DNA of 64,000 nucleotides from Episyrphus balteatus. Its lineage: Eukaryota > Arthropoda > Insecta > Diptera > Syrphidae. The notes beneath the pieces are model-generated. The model worked only from the letters and a program-made list of their open reading frames with translations, was not told where the DNA came from and did no database searches. The stretch lies in assembly GCF_945859705.1 (NCBI RefSeq), contig NC_079134.1, forward strand, positions 47,918,402 through 47,982,401, given 5' to 3'. The position numbers and the translations under genes were made by a program. Shown in pieces: positions 35,101 to 49,203 of the stretch (position 1 is its first letter; the number at the start of each line of letters is the position of its first letter).

Positions 35101-38100
35101 TGCTGATTACAAAATTTTTTTTTTTTTGATTTTTGACATAAGTTATAGAATATCCAAACAAAGATACAAACAAAAAAATTAGCCTATCCGCACTAATTAT
35201 AAGATTGTACCAGGATGTTTTTTAGTGCATATCCCAAAATTGTCCCTTTTCTCAAAAAATACCAATTTTTCATAGGTATGAATGTTTTTTTCATTGTATT
35301 GTTTTGATTCTTAATGATAATGAATATGAAAACCTTCATGAAAAATTTTGTCCCTCTACCATAACTTTTAAGGGTTTTTCGGTAGTAAGTTTGCAACTGT
35401 TATAATAATATGGGTTGACAATTAAAAAACAGGTATAACTTTTTTTAGAGACGTCAGATTGTCTTGATCTTGTCTAGATTTTTTGGCATCAGCATTAAAA
35501 AATACCTCGAAGTATTGTATCATTTGTGAATATAATACCATTGTCTTTTATTGCTTATTTTGAAAATCTCCATTTCACGCTTTGACCTCGAAAATCGCGA
35601 CTTGCGGACATGGGATTTTTCTATACTTTTGAGGTATGTTATATAATGCCAAACCGAAGGTATTGAACAAAAAAAAATTTCTATTAGCATTCATTCCGAG
35701 GTTTACTCCTTTTTTTCACCTTATTTGACTATGTATCATGATATTTTTTGGCTATTTAAGAAATTCAAAAAGTAGCAATCTTTTTTTGTAAATTGTAAAG
35801 AAACCGACTTAAAATGAAAAGATTCCGTCTTAATTCTATACATACGTCTAAATATTAAAATATTTTCTTAAGAAGATTAAATCATTTTAAATTAATGCGG
35901 AAATTGTATTAATAAATTTGTAGCTGAAACAACTTAAACAAATTTTAAGTTTCAGTTTATCATACCAATTTTCAACTGTGAGATATAGCTTAGTGGTAAA
36001 CAATTTTAATTGAGGAAATAACATTTTAAAGAGTTAAATCGTGTTTGTTTTTATTAGCCTTGAATATGAGCTCTTTGAACCCCAAATATTGGGCACGTTC
36101 AAAGAGCTAACATAAAGCTATCGGATAGCTTTTTGTTGTTGTAAACAATGTTAAAAATTAGGAAGGAAACGAACCATTTTCTGTCAAAAAATAATCTGAA
36201 GGTATCCCAGAATTTCTGGTATACCTCAGGTATCCGAGTGATCAGCTGATATACATTTGGCTTTTTTTAATTTTGATTGCTTTTCGGGCTATTATTCAGC
36301 TTCAAAATAAAAAAAAATTGCAAGAAATAAAGTCAAAGCGATTGTGCAAGTACTTTTCAACAATAAAAAAAATGTAATTTGCTCAAAAGAAAAAGTTTCC
36401 TCTTCTCAATATTTACATATTTTTTTAGTAGCTGCTTGGGCAAGCTATCTGGATACCTCTTTGTTCAAAAAGATATTCCAGATACGGGTATCCCAGATAG
36501 CCTATCCGATAGGTGTTTGAACGTGCCCATTGCATTTGGTCATAACTTGACAGCAGCGCCACGTACCAGGTCCAACAGGGGCGTACACACCATTGGGGCA
36601 AGTGGGGTGGTGCCCCGGGGCCCCCAACACGCCAGGGCCCCGTAAGGAGACAATTTAGAGAAGGCAACTGGTTATAAAAGTATCGAAGCAAAAAGATAAG
36701 ATACTTGACATGAATCACTTCGGACACAAGAGAGACACATTATATTTTTCAGTGAATTGGTAGCCAGTCACATAATATTTCATCTAAAAAAAAAGTATTA
36801 CCTTAGGGGTCAGAAAAAAAAAATTGCTTTTTTGAAAGAAAAATTACATATTATCTTGGGGCCCCAAAAAATATTACTTACATAATTTTAGCGCCCAACA
36901 AATGATAGGTACATCAGGGGCCCCAAAAAAAATAAGTGGGCGTATACGTCCTTTTTTATTTGTTCTTATTTTCTATATCAAAGGGGCCCCAAAAATGTAG
37001 TCTTGCCCTGGGGCCCCGACAACTCAACGTACGCCCCTCGGTCCAACTATAAAACAAAGCCTGTCTCGAATGAACCTTATCAAACGCAAAAAAATTCATA
37101 AAAGTCTATACAGCCGTTCGGACTCCAAATATGGAATTTAACTATAACTTGACAACAGCGTCAAGTCTTTCTATATATAATTTGACAACAGCACCACCTA
37201 CCGAATACAGTTATAATTTACAAAACATGGATGGAACTTATCACACAAACGAACTTTCACAAAAATCTGTCAAGTCTTTCGGACTCCAAATATGAAATTT
37301 GTCTATAACTACTTCGGCAAAAGCGCCACCTACCGGGTCCAATTAATGAAACAAAACATGTTTCGATTAAATTATATCAGACACAAAAAGTTTCACAAAA
37401 ACCAAAATATGCAATTTTCCTAAAACTTGACAACAGTGCCAACTACTGGGTCCAATCATGAAACAAAACTTGTCTCGAATGAACCTTGTCATAACACAAA
37501 ATTTCACAAAAATCTGTCCAGTCATTCGACCCCACCTATGGAATTTGCCTATAACTTGAAAACAGCGCCACCTATTGGATCAAATTATAAAACAAAACCT
37601 GTAACGGATAGACCTTATCAAATAAACAAAATTTCACAAAAATCTGTTCAGTTATTCGACCCCAAATATGGAATTTGCCTATAACTTGACAACAGCGTTT
37701 CGGATGGACCTTTTCACATATATTTCACACAAAATTTCAGAAAAATCTGTCTAGTCGTTTAGGAGTAGGGTCACAAACAAACGCACTAGTGCGGCGGCTT
37801 AGCATTAAAAAAGAGCTCCATTGTGCACTTTGTGATAAAAGCATGAAATTTATATCGTTGGTAGTACTCAATGTAAGAGTTATTTTGAGATATTGGGCCA
37901 CCTTATATTCCATCCGGGAGGGTAGATACAAGAGCTTTTCTGTGTTGCACCCGAATTGTTGCATATCATAGTATAGCTAATGAAACCTTTTTATTAATAT
38001 AATATATGATTTCGAGGTAGTTTTTAACCCCCGATCGAATAAAATCAATACCAATATGCCTGGACCGTCATGTAAAAAGTTATTGCACTTTTTATAAATA

Positions 38101-41100
38101 GTGATTTACTTAAAGAACAAGAGCCAAAATATTACTAAGTACTCCTTGAAAAAAAGTGGTAGACTGATGAAATTTTGTATGCACGTTTACTATACCATAG
38201 AAAAAAATAATAAAATATGTCCATCAAAAAATTTCAGGTCAAAGGGTGTTTTTTTTAACGAGAAAGAACACTTTTGAAATGGTACCATTGCACCAGATGG
38301 AAAATTTTTGCATTTTTTTGAACTGCATATAAATGTTATACAAAGTATGAGAATCAAAAATAATCAAAAAATAAATTATGTTTACCATAGAATATTGAAT
38401 TTTCATGCAAAACTTAAATTGCTTGCTTTTATTTTTTATTAAATTTTCATACAAATTAATGTTTTGAAGGAGTGAGGTGCAAAAGTAAAAGTATGGAAAA
38501 TAATTGTGCAGTTTGTGATAAAAAGATCAAATTAATAGGATTGTTAGTACAAAATGTAACCCTCATTTTAAGATATTGGGCCACTTAATATTTTACCTAT
38601 GAGGATGTTTATAACGATCATGCACAGAATGCAATTTAAATGAAATTTTGTGAAATTCGTGATTATTAGATGGCTCGTGGACATCCTCATAGGTAAAATA
38701 TTAAGTGGCTCAATATCTTAAAATGAGGGTTACATTTTGTACTAACAATCCTATTAATTTGATCTTTTTATCACAAACTGCACAATTATTTTCCATACTT
38801 TTACTTTTGCACCTCACTCCTTCAAAACATTAATTTGTATGAAAATTTAATAAAAAATAAAAGCAAGCAATTTAAGTTTTGCATGAAAATTCAATATTCT
38901 ATGGTAAACATAATTTATTTTTTGATTATTTTTGATTCTCATACTTTGTAGGTATAACATTTATATGCAGTTCAAAAAAATGCAAAAATTTTCCATCTGG
39001 TGCAATGGTACCATTTCAAAAGTGTTCTTTCTCGTTAAAAAAAACACCCTTTGACCTGAAATTTTTTGATGGACATATTTTATTATTTTTTTCTATGGTA
39101 TAGTAAACGTGCATACAAAATTTCATCAGTCTACCACTTTTTTTCAAGGAGTACTTAGTAATATTTTGGCTCTTGTTCTTTAAGTAAATCACTATTTATA
39201 AAAAGTGCAATAACTTTTTACATGACGGTCCAGGCATATTGGTATTGATTTTATTCGATCGGGGGTTAAAAACTACCTCGAAATCATATATTATATTAAT
39301 AAAAAGGTTTCATTAGCTATACTATGATATGCAACAATTCGGGTGCAACACAGAAAAGCTCTTGTATCTACCCTCCCGGATGGAATATAAGGTGGCCCAA
39401 TATCTCAAAATAACTCTTACATTGAGTACTACCAACGATATAAATTTCATGCTTTTATCACAAAGCCGCCGCACTACACAGGAGAAATATTATAATACAC
39501 TCCGCTTCAACTGAATAAGCACACAAATTTTCAAAGGTATTTTGTCCATTTTTTCCTAAGATTGAGCTTTCATGTAACATTTGATGGTGTTTACAGTTAG
39601 CTTGCGATGTTGAGAAACCAAATCAGAAAGAATAATTCTCAAAGTACCGCTATTTTTTTTCGTGTTCTCTTACAAAGCGTCCAATATGGAAAAATGCAGT
39701 TTTTTTTTGCGTCAACTGAATAGACACACGGTCTTTCAAGGTCAATATCTTCATTGTTTATGAGAGTTTTGAGGTGTTTGGCATACCAAATCAAAGGTTG
39801 AAATGTTCTTAGTGAGATTTTGTCATTTAGATAAAATTAAAAAAAAAAGTAGTAGATTAAAAGCTTTGAATACTGTCGACAGAGCTAAAATTAATTTGTT
39901 AACGGAACAAGTACTGACCGGGTCTGCTATAGCTACCAAAATTGATCGGAGTTTTAGTGTGTTGCCTATTCGTACCTCAAAAATAAAAGTTCGTACAAGA
40001 AAAATATGAATTAAGGTAAAAAACGGCAAAAATAGCAGTTAATCGACGAGAAATTTTGAGATCTGCCTCCAATTCATTTGACGCTGGGGCAAAAATCAAA
40101 CAAAAAGCTGGTGTTTCTGCAAGTGTTTCAACACTCCGCAGAGTAATTAACAGCACGGATCATTTTAACCCATTAAAAGTCCAAAAGAAACCAACTTTAA
40201 ACAAGTAACAAAAAGGTATTTGTTTTGAATTTTCTAGACTCCATATGAGCTGGAAAAATGAGTGACGGAAAGTGGTTTTTTTCATTTGAAAAAGGTCAAT
40301 TTTGATGGCCCCGATGACTTCAATTATGAATCCATCAAAATTGAACTTTTTTAAATGAAAAAAACCACTTTGCGTCACTCATTTTTCAAGCTCATATGGA
40401 GTCTAGAAAATTCTAAACGAATACCTTTTTGTTACTTGTTTAAAGTTGGTTTCTTTTGGACTTTTAATGGGTTAAAATGATCCGTGCTGTTAATTACTCT
40501 GCGGAGTGTTGAAACACTTGCAGAAACACCAGCTTTTTGTTTGATTTTTGCCCCAGCGTCAAATGAATTGGAGGCAGATCTCAAAATTTCTCGTCGATTA
40601 ACTGCTATTTTTGCCGTTTTTTACCTTAATTCATATTTTTCTTGTACGAACTTTTATTTTTGAGGTACGAATAGGCAACACACTAAAACTCCGATCAATT
40701 TTGGTAGCTATAGCAGACCCGGTCAGTACTTGTTCCGTTAACAAATTAATTTTAGCTCTGTCGACAGTATTCAAAGCTTTTAATCTACTACTTTTTTTTT
40801 TAATTTTATTTAAATGACAAAATCTCACTAAGAACATTTCAACCTTTGATTTGGTATGCCAAACACCTCAAAACTCTCATAAACAACGAAGATATTGACC
40901 TTGAAAGACCGTGTGTCTATTCAGTTGACGCAAAAAAAAACTGTATTTTTCCATATGGGACGCTTTGTAAGAGAACACGAAAAAAAATAGCGGTACTTTG
41001 AGAATTATTCTTTCTGATTTGGTTTCTCAACATCGCAAGCTAACTGTAAACACCATCAAATGTTACATGAAAGCTCAATCTTAGGAAAAAATGGACAAAA

Positions 41101-42304
41101 TACCTTTGAAAATTTGTGTGCTTATTCAGTTGAAGCGGAGTGTATGTAGATACAAACCATAACTCTGATTGATGTGCCAATGCTTTACTTATTTGTCCTC
41201 AATGAAAATCAGAGATATACATTTTATTTGTGCAGTCCATATGTGGATTTAATATCACAAGACGAATAATTATTTGTTTCACTCAAAATCAGACTTTTTT
41301 AATTATTTTGAAAGCTTTACAAATTAAGCTTAGTTAAAATTTTTAAAAAGCGAGAGTGGTTTTTTACTCGTACATATTGACAGCTATGTAAAGATGCGAG
41401 AAAAGGTATTATTTTTTTTGATACAAACCATCTACATATTAATACCTTTCAAACAAAAAAAAAATTACCAAAATCGGACCAGCCAAACGCGAGTTTATCG
41501 GCCACACACACTAAACGAACTCATTTTTATATATAAGATAAAACCACTTTTTTTTTATTAATTTTATTTATTATTTATTAACACTATTTCTCAACTATCA
41601 TACTTTTTTTTCATTTTTCATTTGCAGCCGGCACAGCAGGACCCAAAATGCCAAGTGGACCGGAGGCCGATATTGCAGCCGCTACTATTCAAAAAGGTAC
41701 AGAAACTAAAAATAATACTCTTGATATTAAAGATGCCGACGATGAAGCCGTTTCGGACATTGAATATTTCGAAACAAGCGAAAATCCTTCAGAATGTGAG
41801 GATTTATTCGAATTTCCAGCTAAACCAGTTGGTATTGCCGATGGTAAGGATGAAGATGAGGCAGAAGAATTGCCAGCCGATAATGAAGCAGCACCAGCAG
41901 CAACACCCGCCGCAAATGAAAATGATCCAGCTACATCAGAAACACAGCCAGAAGCTGAAACTGTAGCTGCTACCGAAGAAGCTCCAGCAGCTGAATCTAC
42001 TTCGGCCGAAGAATCTGCTCCAGCTACAGAACCTCCCCCAGCAGAAGAAACTGCTGCTCCAACTGAAGAATCCGCTCCAGAAGCAGAAGCTGCTCCAGCT
42101 GAAGAAACTGCTCCAACAACAGAAAAAGCTCCAGAAGCAGAACCCGCAGCTGCAGAAGAACCTGCCCCAGAAGCAGCTCCTGCTCCAGCAGAAGAATCTG
42201 CCCCAGCAGCGGAATCTGCCCCAGCAGCGGAACCTGCTCCAGCAGCAGAAGAACCCGCCCCAACAGAAACTGTAACAGCTGCCGCACCAGAAGAGGCTTC
42301 TTAA
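14087..42304 (+). CDS. ninaC: ninaC, short (p132-like) isoform with alternative acidic Ala/Pro/Glu tail, 1291 aa
   Basis: Shares exons 1-13 with the long form, then uses exon 14 unspliced (41628-42304) to its own stop; the total is 3876 nt, a multiple of three. Residues 1-1089 are common. Reading through the donor at 41697 replaces the second IQ (IQKAYRGFRERQK in the long form) with a tail of about 202 residues: an acidic part (about 1090-1150) followed by a long Ala/Pro/Glu/Ser/Thr-rich array. AATAAA at 42475 supplies a poly(A) signal. Drosophila ninaC also makes p132 and p174 differing only at the C-terminus, and the second calmodulin site is restricted to p174, so the logic matches. The fly p132 tail is far shorter (about 54 residues), making this expansion notable. 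Expression of this isoform is inferred. Confidence 0.85.
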
Positions 42305-45300
42305 ACAACAAAAATCATCCCCTAGATTGCCTTCAATCTTCATCCCCAACATCTCAACATGATTTACAGTCTAGTATCATTGTATTAACGACACATCTAA
42401 ATGTGTGAGCGAATTAAAAAACAGTATTTAGAAAGACTAAACTAAAAATACCCCTAAAAAAAAAAAAAATTGAAAATAAAGTTTAAAACAAAAAGTTAAT
42501 CTTACAAAGCATTTTTTCGACTCTATCAATTCTCTTTCCACCCTCAAATTGAATATGAGACACTTTCAATTTTATGGCTTCATCTGTCATTTTGTGGCAT
42601 AAAAAGGGACACAGAAAAGTAATCCGCTTACGCAACATTTACATCGTCAATAATTGATACCGTCGAATAATAATATACTGGAAAATATATACCAACACCA
42701 ACAACTGACCCACAAATAAGGGCTTAAAAAGAAAATCTGACACAGGTGTGTGGAAGCCGACACAGAAATAGCGACGGGGTGGGAGATATAAACTTGCATA
42801 AATGCAGATATGAAAAGGAAATAAATGAAATTTTAATTAAATTAAGGATACTCGATTGTATTTTATGCAATTGATTGTGGTGAGAATTTTAAGTCTTCTG
42901 TGCCGTCATCGTCGTCGCATGGCCTACATATCGGTCATAAGCAGTAACACTGTTGCAACCTGCTGCCACGCAACGCCCCTTACATTATAATCTTTAATTG
43001 TCAAGCCCCCCTGCCCTCCTCTACTTTTGTTTCTTTGTCATTATTTTTTATTGACTCTGTGTTTTTTATTTTTTCTTCTTTTTTTTTTCCAATTGATATC
43101 CATCATTGCGTGCTGCGTTGAATAATGCGCTGGTTTCGCCATAATAGCATATCGTGGCTTCCGCGAAAGGCAAAAGTATGGACCGCTGTACAATGAAAAG
43201 ACTGGCCAAATCAATGAAGCAACAGCGAACTTTGTGAGGAATTATGCAAAAAAATGGCGGGAAAAGTCGATATTCCAAGTTCTTTTGCATTATCGGGCAG
43301 CAAGATTCCAGGATCTGGTTAACCTTTCACAGCAAGTAGGTTAATTTATATATTTTTTATCATACCTTCATTATTCTTCTTTATAAAGGTTCACATATAC
43401 AATCAACGAGTTGTAGCCTCACTTTCCATAGTAAGTCGGCCAGTGCCATTGGAAAAAGTCGATAGACGTCAAATCAATGCATCAGCTTTGGGTCCAATGC
43501 CAATACCAACTAAAAAGCTACCATTTCGTTTGGATCAAATACCATTTTATGATACAAGTTATATGTGTAATCCTGTAAGTTCGGTAGCGCGTACAACGTT
43601 GCCAAAAGACTTTATGACAAATGATGATGAAGAAGCCTGGGATAGCCCACTGCAGCGTAATCCATCTCTAACTACACATTTAATGACATACAATGCATAT
43701 AAGAAGGAGCAAGCTTGCCAAACAAATTGGGATCGAATCGGTGATAGCGATGTTGTTTATAATCAATCGTTTTTGAGGGATCCGCATTTGATGAAGAAGT
43801 AAGTGAGAAAAGTTAGTAGTGTGTGTAGTGGAGATATTCAATCCCTTTTTTTTTTGCTTGTTTGTTTTAATTTATGGGATGTTAGATTTATAGTGAGGGA
43901 GGTTCATGGTTATGTGTACTGATGCATGGGAATAATAACATCAATTTGGACGTTGATTTGTTGGTTTTAGCAATTTTTTATTTTCATTGTGAGACCCCCT
44001 TTGTTTGAGATATTTTATTGAGTATACAAATTAAGGGTGATTTTGCATACGTTTAAGGCCAACCTATTAGTCTTTTCTTCGTTTTCAGATTTTTACTGGG
44101 GGTATGCTTTGACTTCCTTGTTAAACAAGCAAATAAGTAACCGATAAAAAAAAAGTAAAAAAAAAATAACTAAGCAAAGCTTTTTTCCGAAAAATCAAAC
44201 TTAAGAATATTTTTGTTATTAAAAAAAAACTTTAGAAGTACTGCTTTGTTTTCGAATACATCAGTTTACTTTAATTTTTTAATTCTAATTACAAGCCGAT
44301 AATATTGACTAAAATTAAGGATTCCCGTAATGTGTGGAATTGAGGAGGTGATTTCCAAAACCAGCTATCTGACCTGAAGGTAGTTTTGAGTAAAATGCCA
44401 AAAACCTTTACTTCGTAATACAGAAGATATAGAGCAAAATAATCTTCTACAAATTTATTCTTTACGAAATTTTAATAAAATTAAAGTTTTCAAAATAAAT
44501 ATATCTTAAGTTAAGTATCTGCTTTTGGAAGTATTTATTGAATTATGTCTTTTTTTGGAAGTAAAACTATTAAAAAAATCTTCTTTTGCAAGTAAAACCA
44601 CGATTTTTTTTTAATTTTTTGTAAATAAACCTTTATCAATTTCAGTATTTTAGTTTATAACAAGAAACAAAAAAAAAGTTTTATATATGAAATTGAATTA
44701 AAATGCGTTTCTGGATCGCACGTGCTTGCTCTTGTAATTTGGAGTGTCTATTTTGGTTATTTGAATAGCTCTATAATTCATTTTTTCAAATGATAAGAAA
44801 TAATATTCTGCAAACTTTGAAAAAAATTGGTACGAAATAAGCTAAAAAATAAGTCGATTTTCGCAAAAAAACCACAACGCCATTTCCATTATCCAAATTT
44901 TTGAGAAAAACTAAAAACAGAGATTCTTAATATTATTTACTAAAACCCTTAAATACACAAAATTTAATTAAAATCGTTAGATCGTTTAGGTCCTACCACG
45001 GTGTACAGATGGACGGAAGGAATGTGACATTTTATCATACGCCAAATTGATATTTTTTATTCTGAAGAGGCCTTATTGGAAAGAACATTTTGCATAGGAC
45101 ATTTTGGAAAAAACATTTGGTGTTCAATAGGCTATTTTGGAAATAAAGTCGTTTTTTTGACATTGAATAACTATCTCTGTGTGCTGTTTATTAAAATATT
45201 TTTGATTGAATCAGACGCGCGTTGAAAAGACCTAAAAAATGACATGCATATCTCATTTTCCGATTTTTTTCCGATAGCTGGTTTTGGAAATCAGCTCCTC

Positions 45301-48300
45301 AATTGTTCTCTACATATGTACGTTGTGGAAAAAGTAATATTATTGCAATAATTGGGTTTAAGAATTAAATTTTTGGAAAAAAAAATGCAAATAGCTTTTT
45401 GAATAAAACTTTCGAAAGCAATATTTTTAAAGAAACAAATTTTACGACCTAAATTCTGTATAACAATGGTTAGAAACACTTTTAAAAAATTGAAAAAAAA
45501 AAAAATAAATAAACAACTTAAAAATCGATAAATGTGGGACTGGATTTTTTTTGTCGGTCCCTAATTCTCGAAATATTGCACTTAAAATTTTTGGCTCATT
45601 TTTTGAAAATCTTTCAAAATTAGAAATTGTAACGTTGCCGAGCAAATTGGGAACAATTTTGAAAAATCAACTTCACACACTCGGGTACGAGTCGAAGAGC
45701 TCCGATTTTGTTGATTTTTACTTGAGATATATCGTCGCCGTAAAGCAAAATTATTCTAAGTCACAAAAAGCAAATTTTACAGGGGACGATTTTTTAATTT
45801 TTAAAATTGGTTTAAAACGACAATTTTCTGCTCGTTTGCCATTCAAGTTATGTTTTTTATAAAGTTTGTTCTTTTCTCTTGAAAAAAAAATATACAAGTT
45901 AACCTCATTAGTAGGTGCTTACTGCATACTCTTTATAAATTTTTTAAAACTAAAAATCCAAAATTGGACATAGAACAATTCCTATACAAATACGTTTTTT
46001 CCTTAAATAAAAAGTGGACTTAGAACAATCAAGAATACTCGGGCTTATTTTCAAAAGGCTACTTCCCTGTTTTTATTGTTCTATGTCCCATTAAATTATT
46101 ATATTATCTGCGGAATGAAATTTTTTTCATTTCCTTCAAACTTGGAATGTAGCAGTTTTAAGTATCTGTACAGAGGAATTTTTGGAATTAATTTTTTTTG
46201 GAAGAAAAAAAACGATACCTGTCATATGCCAATTTTGAAAAAGTTTAATTTTCTCAAAAACTATCTTTACATGAAAAAAGTTTTTTTTTTTTCCAAAATC
46301 GTTATTAACGATACCTCCCATAGAACCGTTTTTTTTATCTGATTTTCTCCCAAACGATTTGCTTAATTTGAACGAAATTTTTAAGACAAAAGCACTTTTA
46401 TAATTTTTATATATGTAAATCAAAAATAAAATTATGAAAAAAATAATTTTTGGATTAAAAAAAAATTTTTTTTTGAAAAATCGAATTTTCGAAAACGAGA
46501 CATTGAATTTTTGCGAAGTTTTGGTTTTAGGTGTTGATCAATAGTAGTTAGTAAATTACATACGAACTTTATTTTAAAACATTTTTTTTTCAAAAAGAGT
46601 GTTTTTTTTTTCATTTTAATATTTTTATTTTCATATAAATTTACCAAATTTGTATAAATAAAAATAGGTCTTAAACATTTTAGCATTTTGAATTCCTAGA
46701 GCAAGTATGTGCGACCCAGTCGTGTATTTTGTTTTTTAAACGACGCGTTGGATATTGAGAACACTTTTACCTTCATGGAATAAAACTCCCCGCTGTTGCC
46801 ATATTATTTAAAAAAAATAAAAGTTAAGATATTTGTTAAGAACAAAATTTTTATTTTCAAAAATGTTGTTTTAATTTCATAAAGGTTAATGAAATGAAAC
46901 GATTTTCTAGATTATTTGAAAAAAAAAAAAAAATGATATGGAAGTGGGGAAAATTTTCCATAGCTTAGTCAGTAAAAATAATTTTTTCCATATTATGTCT
47001 TCAGTCAATTGCAGTAAGGATCCGAAATTTGGTCTCTAAGCTTTTTAACGTGGTAATTGTGGACCTTTGCCTGCCTTTCCAATTTGGGAGAGAGTTAAAT
47101 AATTGTTGTTAACTGACGTTCTCTAACTCAGAGAAGAAAATCTTTTCATTCTACGTTCGTTGATTTAGCACATTGCAATATTCTTAGAAATTTATATTAC
47201 CCTCTGGGATGCTCAATATTATCCTCTAATTTTATAAAGGGTAAATTCTGCAATATTACGATATTTTCCAAATTTTTATTTACATATTTGTTTCAAATCT
47301 GACAACAGTGTTATATAATATTGAAAGCAGGGTTGTAAAAAGTACATACAATGCATACAATTAAAAAATAACATATTTATTGTAAATAAAAAAAATTGCA
47401 TTTAAAAAAAATATTATCAGTAATTCATTTGCAGGCTTTTTATTCAGTTTCATGTTTAAATTTTGTTTACCTTTTGTCATTAGATGCAGTTACATCATAA
47501 AATTATTGTCATTATTATCTTCCTACATCATTTCAGTGCCATAAATTGCGTTTTCAGATCAGATTATTTTCATTTTCTAATTAGGTGTTATGTGAACTGA
47601 GTGAATAGCTTTGACACGAGGAGCTGTTGTCTGCTGTAAATGGTTAAGTAGTATGTCGAGGGCATCCGCAGGCGTTGACTGAAGCGCGCAACTTATAATA
47701 ACACTTGCATTTTGACACATTTTCTATTCTATTTTATAGAAGAAGCTTTACTATAGTACCTACCTATATTTTTTCTTGGGGTAACTTAAAAATAAGGTTC
47801 TGCTTTTTTATTCAGTTTTTATATAGCGAGCAACCAAATTAGATCAAGCTCGCAACTTCAATTAAGACCAAGTTCTTTTTTCACTTTTCAGAATAAACTA
47901 TATGAATATTACGCATACACCACAGTGACCGCTTAATATTAAAAGAAAAGATATAACAATTTACGGTATTACAAACTGAAAATCGCTAAAAATTAAAATT
48001 ATATAAGGTGACAATTATTTTCCATTGAGATCGAGCTTAAAAAAATGTTCTAAAACGTGAATAAGTAGCTTTAAGTCAACTTTTTTGCGCATTAAAAAGA
48101 CCAAAAATGTGAATATCTTAACGATTAAATTGGAAGTGTGGTTTTCAAAAAAATAATAAAAATCTTTCTTGAAATTTGTGAAAAATATAGGCATTGTAAT
48201 TTTGGCATAGTAACTTAGAAATAAAATGCAAGACTGAGTCGCACGAGCTTGTTTTAGGGTTCAAGTTGCTAAAATGTTTAAGAGTATTTATATAAAAACT

Positions 48301-49122
48301 TTTTGAAAAAAAAAACTTAAAATTCGTTTTTCAAAATAAAATAAATTGCACGACTGGAGAAATTTAAAATTTGATATTTTGAAGAAATTTCATAAGTAGT
48401 ATAAAAAAATTAAATCTGTTTTTATAATTAATTAAACTCCATTTCAAAGTATCTTAAAAATAAAAACAAATATGCCATTTTATTTCTTGTATAAAAAGGT
48501 ATTTTTAGAAAAAAATTTTCGAAAATTGTAGGAGCCGTTTTTTAAAAAAATAATTTTTTATGTATAAAAATTTTTTAACATTTTTCAAAAAAAAAGTTGG
48601 TATGCCATTTTGAAGAAATAATTAATTTACACATAAAAACTAAATTTCAAAATTTTTCATTTATCCGTTTTCAAAAAATTGATTTTTCAAAAAAAAATTT
48701 TTAAATATTTTTTAAAAATCCAAAAATGCGTTTTTTGAAAATTTTCTAAATTCTTAATATTATCTTTACTTACACACGTTTTTATAAAAATTTTCATTTA
48801 AATCGGTTTAATGTTGTACGAGATATTCAGAAACGAAAAAAACCGTTCTATGACAGGTACCATTAATAACTGTACAAAAAATATTTTTTTTATTTTAAAA
48901 GTTGGCTCTTATGTGTAGTACTACACACAAAAATTTAAATCAAAATCGTTAGAGCCGTTTTTGAAAAAAATTAACTCTTCTATTTCCGTAAGTACCGTTA
49001 GTTTTGGTCATAAAAAAAAATTTTAATTTCCCCTCTAGGGAATCACCAAAAACTGCTAACTACCAAGTTTGAAGAAAATCACTTCACTCGTTTAGGCTGC
49101 AGCTCCAGATAGAGACAGACAC

Positions 49123-49203
<81 letters not shown>

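Larger units (their letters stand above)
34714..41545 (+). mobile_element. Composite: outer repeat starting ACTAGCTGACCCGGC, interrupted five times
   Basis: Begins ACTAGCTGACCCGGCGGACT, a start word seen in many arthropod interspersed repeats, and ends near 41545 after 'ccagccaaacgcgagttta', 'cacacacactaaacgaactc' and a TATATATAAGAT tail. Inserted between are 34915-35730, 36091-36528, 36577-37039, 37789-39474 and 39498-41142. Collapsing those leaves recognisable continuity, for example 'aacgcac-ta-cacaggagaaatattataa-tatgtagat'. Its superfamily (RTE-like?) is uncertain and no ORF remains. Confidence 0.6.
34457..41627 (+). other. ninaC intron 13 (7.2 kb), nested repeats
   Basis: Occupied from 34714 to about 41545 by an outer retroelement-like repeat interrupted by at least five other elements, listed separately. 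No exon recognised. Confidence 0.8.

Noticed and set aside
41936..42352. 138-codon Cys/Trp/Ser-rich ORF on the minus strand
   Set aside because: Exact antisense of the Ala/Pro/Glu repeat exon; low-complexity shadow.
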